Shown: positions 6,231 to 9,886 of the stretch, in pieces | How the letters are laid out: each line of letters starts with the position of its first letter | How positions within the stretch are numbered: the stretch's first letter is position 1 | Assembly (NCBI GenBank): GCA_018240935.1 | Contig: JAFEEV010000027.1 | Location: 1-9,886, forward strand | Length of the DNA stretch: 9,886 nucleotides | Source: Pseudomonadota bacterium | GTDB taxonomy: Bacteria; Pseudomonadota; Gammaproteobacteria; Burkholderiales; Nitrosomonadaceae | Reading direction: 5' to 3' | Notes under the pieces: model-generated | What the model was told of the DNA's origin: nothing | Databases searched by the model: none | Seen by the model: only the letters and a program-made list of their open reading frames with translations | Made by a program: the position numbers and the translations under genes

Positions 6231-7526
6231 ATGCCAGTACCTCATCTCTCAACCGCCCTGCGCGGCCCCATCCTCGATCTTGAAAGCCGTATCATCAACG
6301 CCATGCCGGCCATTGAGCATTGGTTGAGAAACAAATGGCGCGAGCACGCCGTTCCTTTGTATTGCTCGGTCGATCTGCGCAACAGCGGTTTCAAATTGGC
6401 GCCCGTGGATACCAATTTGTTTCCCGGCGGCTTTAATAACCTGAATCCGGAATTCATCCCGCTATGCGTGCAAGCGATGATGAGCGCGATTGAAAAAATT
6501 TGCCCGGACACGCACAGCATCCTGCTGATCCCGGAAAACCACACACGCAATACCTTCTACTTGCAGAATATCGCCACGCTGCAAAACATCATCCAGCGCG
6601 CCGGATTGAATGTGCGCCTCGGCACGCTGCTGCCCGAAGTGACCGAAGCCACCCGGATTGATTTGCCGGATGGGCAATCGATCACACTCGAACCGATTAT
6701 CCGTAAAAACAACAAGCTCGGCGTCAGCGGCTTCGATCCCTGTGCGGTGCTGCTGAATAACGATTTATCGAACGGCGCGCCGGAGATTCTGCAGGGCTTG
6801 CAGCAAACGGTCATTCCACCTTTGCATGCCGGCTGGGCGACACGGCGCAAATCCGATCACTTTGCCGCATACGATCGCGTGGCGCAGGAATTCGCCGATC
6901 TGATCGGCATCGATCCGTGGTTGATCAATCCGCGCTTTACCTCGTGCGGCGAAATCAATTTCCTGGAAAAACAGGGCGTGGAATGCGTTGCCGCGGCAAT
7001 CGACCGGATTCTCTCGGTGATCAAGAAAAAATATCAGCAGTACGAGGTGAAGGAAGATCCGTTTGTCATCGTCAAGGCCGATTCCGGCACCTACGGCATG
7101 GGCATCATGACGGTCAAGAGCGGCGAGGATATCTATAATCTCAACCGCAAACAGCGCAACAAAATGGCGGTGGTAAAAGAAGGATTGCAAGTATCGCACG
7201 TGCTGGTGCAGGAAGGCGTCTACACCTTTGAAACGATCAACCAGGCGGTTGCCGAACCGGTGGTGTACATGATCGATCGTTACGTCGTCGGCGGTTTTTA
7301 CCGTGTGCATACCGGACGCGGCATCGACGAAAACCTGAACGCGCCGGGCATGCATTTCGTGCCGCTGGCATTCGAATCCACCTGTCTGGAAGCTAACGCC
7401 AAGCAGCCGAACATCATCCCGAACCGCTTTTATGCCTACGGCGTCGTGGCCCGCCTGGCGCTGTTAGCCGCCGCGCTGGAACTGGAACAAACCGGCCCGC
7501 AGGCGCAACCGCCGCTATCCGCCTGA
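6231..7526 (+). CDS. gshA: Glutamate-cysteine ligase, GshA (proteobacterial, non-E. coli type)
   Basis: This enzyme catalyses the first step of glutathione synthesis: L-glutamate + L-cysteine + ATP to gamma-glutamylcysteine, in the cytoplasm. The 431-residue protein matches the GshA family found in Acidithiobacillus, Nitrosomonas and relatives, unrelated in sequence to E. coli GshA. Recognisable stretches are SVDLRNSGFKLAPVDTNLFP (46-65), GGFNNLNPEF (67-76), IPENHTRNTFYLQNI (100-114), PPLHAGWATRRKSDHF (196-211) and the likely ATP-site region VIVKADSGTYGMGIMTV (279-295); GGFYRVHTGRG is at 354-364. The assignment to that family and the role of the glycine-rich region come from memory of the family. 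It is divergent from the Kef-type antiporter and is followed after 8 bases by gshB, so the two form an operon. Only a weak Shine-Dalgarno (ACGGA) precedes the ATG. Confidence 0.93.
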   Translation: MPVPHLSTALRGPILDLESRIINAMPAIEHWLRNKWREHAVPLYCSVDLRNSGFKLAPVDTNLFPGGFNNLNPEFIPLCVQAMMSAIEKICPDTHSILLIPENHTRNTFYLQNIATLQNIIQRAGLNVRLGTLLPEVTEATRIDLPDGQSITLEPIIRKNNKLGVSGFDPCAVLLNNDLSNGAPEILQGLQQTVIPPLHAGWATRRKSDHFAAYDRVAQEFADLIGIDPWLINPRFTSCGEINFLEKQGVECVAAAIDRILSVIKKKYQQYEVKEDPFVIVKADSGTYGMGIMTVKSGEDIYNLNRKQRNKMAVVKEGLQVSHVLVQEGVYTFETINQAVAEPVVYMIDRYVVGGFYRVHTGRGIDENLNAPGMHFVPLAFESTCLEANAKQPNIIPNRFYAYGVVARLALLAAALELEQTGPQAQPPLSA

Positions 7527-7534
7527 ATGCCGTC

Positions 7535-8494
7535 ATGAAACTCGCCTTTATCATCGATCAACTGGATTCGATTAAAACCGCCAAAGACTCCAGTTATGCG
7601 ATGATGCGCGAGGCCATTGCCCGGAATCATCAGATTTACGTGCTCTACCGGCACGATCTTGCTTTGTCCGATAACACGGTCACAGGATTCTGCCGTTCCT
7701 TGACACTGACGGACACGCCGCTGCAAGACGGTCATTGGTATCGCACCGGCGCTAGCGCGACCGTACCGTTAAATCAATTCGACGCCGTGCTGATGCGCAA
7801 GGATCCGCCGTTCGATCTGGAATATGTATACAGCACATATCTGCTCGAATTAGCGCAAACGCAAGGCGCATTCGTCATCAACGATCCGCGCGCCATCCGC
7901 GATCACAACGAAAAACTGGCGATCGCACAATTCCCGCAATGGATTGCCCCCACGCTGGTAACCAGCCAAGCGCATTTGATCCGCGAATTTCTCGCCCGGC
8001 ACCAGGATATCATCCTGAAACCGCTCGACGGCATGGGTGGCGCCAGCGTATTTCGCGTGCATAGCGCCGATCACAATATCAGCGTGATTCTCGAAACGCT
8101 GACCCATTACGGTACCCGCACCATCATGGCGCAACGGTTTATTCCCGAAATTACGCAAGGCGACAAACGCATTTTGCTCATCGGCGGCAAGCCCGTACCT
8201 TATGCCTTGGCGCGCATCCCCAAACCGGGAGAATCGCGCGGCAACCTCGCTGCCGGCGGCACCGGAAGAGCGCAACCGTTATCCGCACGCGACCAGGCCA
8301 TCGCAGAATCGCTCGGGCCTGAATTAGCCAAGCGCGGTTTAATGCTGGTGGGATTGGATGTGATTGGCGATTATCTGACGGAAATCAACGTCACCAGCCC
8401 GACCGGCATGCAGGAAATCACCAAACAAACGGATTTTAATGCGGCGGGAATGATGCTGGATGCGATTGAGTCCGGCATTCGAGACAGGCATTAA
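7535..8494 (+). CDS. gshB: Glutathione synthetase
   Basis: GshB completes glutathione synthesis: gamma-glutamylcysteine + glycine + ATP to glutathione. It is an ATP-grasp enzyme, tetrameric in E. coli; 319 residues is close to the E. coli 316. Motifs in order: N-terminal domain MKLAFIIDQLDSI and AKDSSYAMMREA (1-27), MRKDPPFDLEYVYSTYLLE (87-105), NDPRAIRDHNEKL (116-128), ATP-grasp KPLDGMGGASVF (162-173), DKRILLIGGKPV (210-221), RGNLAAGGTG (235-244) and metal-binding TEINVTSPTGMQEI (282-295). There is no recognisable ribosome site. A three-codon frame (ATG at 7527, Met-Pro-Ser) begins at the gshA stop and ends in a TGA overlapping the gshB ATG, so translation is probably coupled to gshA. The gene ends 9 bases from a convergent neighbour with no terminator between them. 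Confidence 0.96.
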   Translation: MKLAFIIDQLDSIKTAKDSSYAMMREAIARNHQIYVLYRHDLALSDNTVTGFCRSLTLTDTPLQDGHWYRTGASATVPLNQFDAVLMRKDPPFDLEYVYSTYLLELAQTQGAFVINDPRAIRDHNEKLAIAQFPQWIAPTLVTSQAHLIREFLARHQDIILKPLDGMGGASVFRVHSADHNISVILETLTHYGTRTIMAQRFIPEITQGDKRILLIGGKPVPYALARIPKPGESRGNLAAGGTGRAQPLSARDQAIAESLGPELAKRGLMLVGLDVIGDYLTEINVTSPTGMQEITKQTDFNAAGMMLDAIESGIRDRH

Positions 8495-8503
8495 GGAAGA
8501 AAG

Positions 8504-8866
8504 CTATCGCCGGAAACCGCAGTGCAACACAAAATACTGGGGATTGTACTGCGCTAACGGTTCGTATAGCTTTTGCAATTCTTCTTCCGGTCCGTGGATT
8601 TCCAAACGCACGATTTCGGCTATTTCGAGCGCTTGTTGCAGCAGATCACCTACATTGTCCAAATGCGCCAGCAACCCCTCGGCATCTTCATACCCTTCGC
8701 GGCAATACGCTTCGCTGCCATTCAAACTGAAGCCGTAATAAAGGCATTTCGGTTCAGCACTTGATCGGGCAACAAATTGCTCGCATAGTTGTTTGAACCG
8801 GCCGATTTGGCCCTCAGCGATCTTGAAATACGGTGCAATGGAACAGCATCGATCGTGTATGGGCAT
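8504..8866 (-). CDS. Small protein of the dimeric alpha/beta-barrel (ABM-like) fold, function unknown
   Basis: The 120 residues look like one ferredoxin-like alpha/beta unit of the antibiotic-biosynthesis-monooxygenase (ABM) superfamily: strand SIAPYFKIAEGQ (9-20), helix GRFKQLCEQFVARSS (22-36), strand CLYYGFSLNGSEAYCREGY (41-59), helix DAEGLLAHLDNVGDLLQQAL (61-80), then strand IVRLEIHGP (85-93), helix EEELQKLYEPL (94-104) and strand YFVLHCGF (111-118). Such proteins usually dimerise and either act on small aromatics or have no known activity. I see no catalytic signature, so the substrate is unknown. The start ATG (8864-8866) lacks a good Shine-Dalgarno. It lies 145 bases downstream of the CADD-family gene on the same strand, beyond a hairpin, so co-transcription is uncertain. 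It converges closely with gshB. Confidence 0.75.
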   Translation of the reverse strand: MPIHDRCCSIAPYFKIAEGQIGRFKQLCEQFVARSSAEPKCLYYGFSLNGSEAYCREGYEDAEGLLAHLDNVGDLLQQALEIAEIVRLEIHGPEEELQKLYEPLAQYNPQYFVLHCGFRR

Positions 8867-8912
8867 GGATTTTAGCGATTTAAAGCAGAGAAATTTTTAT
8901 GGCGATGAGATC

Positions 8913-8993
8913 ATGAAAATCGGATTCATCATTAACAAGCCCGGAACGGACACCCCAAAAATTGCGTCCGTTCCGGGCCAATTGCAAGACTGA
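8913..8993 (+). CDS. Possible 26-codon small ORF or gene remnant
   Basis: The frame reads MKIGFIINKPGTDTPKIASV and six further residues to a TGA. Its middle lies in the hairpin at 8939-8978. A short frame starting ATG at 8900 ends in a TGA overlapping this ATG. There is no strong ribosome site, and I recognise no family. It may be chance, or the start of a lost gene, and is listed with low confidence. Confidence 0.15.
   Translation: MKIGFIINKPGTDTPKIASVPGQLQD
8939..8978 (-). terminator. Long-stem hairpin downstream of the CADD-family gene
   Basis: GCCCGGAACGGAC (8939-8951) pairs perfectly over 13 bp with 8966-8978; the loop is 14 bases. It begins 33 bases past the stop of the minus-strand gene ending at 9012. 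The minus-strand tail is TTGTTAAT, only partly T-rich, so it may be a weak terminator or an mRNA-stabilising hairpin. Confidence 0.65.
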
Positions 8994-9011
8994 CAGCGTA
9001 TTGTTACAAAC

Positions 9012-9755
9012 TCAGTGTACCGTTGCCGCCTGTTTTTCTTCGCAAACCAGGTTGCTGCAATAGGTTTCATGGATACCGTCGAGGAAGCCCCACAGCGCAT
9101 CGCACGCTTCCTTGGTTGCGGCCAATACTTCAGCTTGTTTTTCCGGAGTATCGGCGAAGCGTTCGATGATGCTCCATTCGGCTTGCGAGTGATAAATATC
9201 GGCTTTTTGGTGTACCGAGAAGAATTCGTAATCTTCCGGGTTGTTCATGCCATAGAATTTAGCCAGACCGTCGATTTTCACCGCAGCAATGTCAGGCACT
9301 TGCGATTCAAACGCGTGCAATGCCGCCAATCCGGCGTAGAACGGACGATTCAGGCAAATATCGCGGAAGGTGTTGACGAGATTCTCGGTCGTTGGCAATG
9401 CCGCGGTATTGGCCAGGATTTTATCGTTCGCGCCCAATGCGAAGGCAAAGTTTTTCCACAACGCCGGATGGTTTTTCTCGCCGTGTTCTTCGTCGATCAG
9501 GTTGCGCAGCACTTCCTGACGCACGCTGATGTCGCCGCTGTTGGTTTCCGAATGGATGTGCGGTGTATTGAAGTGCACCGCGCTTAAATAGGTCGGTTCA
9601 GCCAGTACGTTGTAAAAATATTGTTCAGCATAATGACGCAGTTGTTCCTTGGTCAGTTTGCCTTCGGTCCAAGCAATATAAAACGGATGCTTGAGCAAAT
9701 GTTTTTCGCTGATGATGGCGCTGATTTTTTGTTTGAGCAGGGTATTGGTTGTCAT
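9012..9755 (-). CDS. CADD-family dimetal protein, probable p-aminobenzoate-forming enzyme
   Basis: CADD proteins have a haem-oxygenase-like helical fold with a dinuclear metal site. Known work on Chlamydia CT610 and a Nitrosomonas europaea homologue shows they replace the pab genes, making p-aminobenzoate for folate from their own tyrosine side chain. The 247 residues align well with my memory of CT610. All six metal ligands are present (E89, H96, E150, H182, D186, H189), as are the sacrificial tyrosine Y26 (HPFYIAW), a second active-site tyrosine Y42, and lysine K160, the proposed amino donor. Positions matching chlamydial Tyr141 and Tyr170 are Phe (149, 178). The C-terminus, CSNLVCEEKQAATVH, contains two cysteines. 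The start at 9753-9755 is set by AAAGGAG (9761-9767); an upstream ATG would add 21 unlikely residues. Confidence 0.88.
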   Translation of the reverse strand: MTTNTLLKQKISAIISEKHLLKHPFYIAWTEGKLTKEQLRHYAEQYFYNVLAEPTYLSAVHFNTPHIHSETNSGDISVRQEVLRNLIDEEHGEKNHPALWKNFAFALGANDKILANTAALPTTENLVNTFRDICLNRPFYAGLAALHAFESQVPDIAAVKIDGLAKFYGMNNPEDYEFFSVHQKADIYHSQAEWSIIERFADTPEKQAEVLAATKEACDALWGFLDGIHETYCSNLVCEEKQAATVH

Positions 9756-9760
9756 GATTA

Positions 9761-9767
9761 CTCCTTT
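9761..9767 (-). promoter_or_regulatory. Ribosome binding site that fixes the CADD-family start
   Basis: AAAGGAG on the minus strand lies 5 bases before the ATG at 9753-9755. It is the best Shine-Dalgarno in the window along with that of nirK, and suggests strong translation, as expected for a single-turnover enzyme. Confidence 0.75.
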
Positions 9768-9794
9768 TAAACCGTGATGGATAAAGTGCTGCAT

Positions 9795-9823
9795 ATGATC
9801 GCTAAATAACACCGGCAAGTCAA
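9795..9823 (-). promoter_or_regulatory. Candidate promoter of the CADD-family gene
   Basis: Minus strand: -35 TTGACT (9818-9823, 5 of 6), a 17-base spacer, and -10 GATCAT (9795-9800, 4 of 6). The start would be near 9788, about 33 bases before the ATG. The repeat copy begins just upstream, at 9835. Confidence 0.45.
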
Positions 9824-9834
9824 ATTTAGGGAGG

Positions 9835-9886
9835 CTCTGAAAAACGGCTGCGCTCGATCATGCTGCGTTGAAATCAAGTTCAAAAT
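9835..9886. repeat. Dispersed MITE-like repeat, copy 2 (cut by window edge)
   Basis: The sequence is ungapped and identical to 523-574 at 44 of 52 positions, in the same orientation. It starts with the same CTCTGAAAAAC end and sits just upstream of the CADD-family promoter. The rest of the element lies outside the window. Confidence 0.7.

Noticed and set aside
6765..7355. 196-residue open frame antisense to gshA
   Set aside because: His/Asp/Val-rich translation typical of an antisense shadow; gshA on the other strand is complete and conserved.
9015..9587. 190-residue plus-strand frame opposite the CADD-family gene
   Set aside because: No recognisable domain; the minus-strand gene has a ribosome site and all metal ligands.

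Overview
The window looks like chromosomal DNA of an ammonia-oxidising betaproteobacterium of the Nitrosomonas type. The inference rests on gene content: a periplasmic copper nitrite reductase (nirK), the short GshA type of glutamate-cysteine ligase rather than the E. coli type, and a CADD-family protein, which in Nitrosomonas replaces the usual p-aminobenzoate genes. No tRNA, rRNA, CRISPR array, insertion sequence or phage gene was seen.

Layout, left to right. A minus-strand gluQ (tRNA modification) runs off the left edge and is interrupted by an in-frame TAA at 106-108, although its reading frame and zinc ligands continue beyond it. The 240-base gap before mpl holds copy 1 of a dispersed, MITE-like repeat (about 523-649). 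Copy 2 begins at 9835 and is cut by the right edge. mpl (cell-wall recycling, +) converges with apt (adenine salvage, -). A strong hairpin terminator (2685-2719) separates apt from nirK (-). nirK has a clear ribosome binding site, a good sigma-70 promoter candidate at 3985-4013 and a palindrome in its leader. An exact 15-base direct repeat brackets it.

Next, a CPA2/Kef-type potassium/proton antiporter gene (-) is divergent from a gshA-gshB operon (+), with facing promoters in a gap of about 110 bases. Kef systems are known to be gated by glutathione and its adducts, so this block plausibly forms a thiol and electrophile stress unit. gshB converges with a small gene for a putative dimeric alpha/beta-barrel (ABM-like) protein (-). 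A 13-bp-stem hairpin then separates that gene from the CADD-family gene (-), which probably supplies p-aminobenzoate for folate.

Most of the window is ordinary housekeeping. The points most worth a second look are the broken gluQ, the repeat family, the 15-base repeat bracketing nirK, the nirK regulatory region, the Kef/glutathione arrangement, and the CADD protein with two Tyr-to-Phe differences from the chlamydial enzyme.
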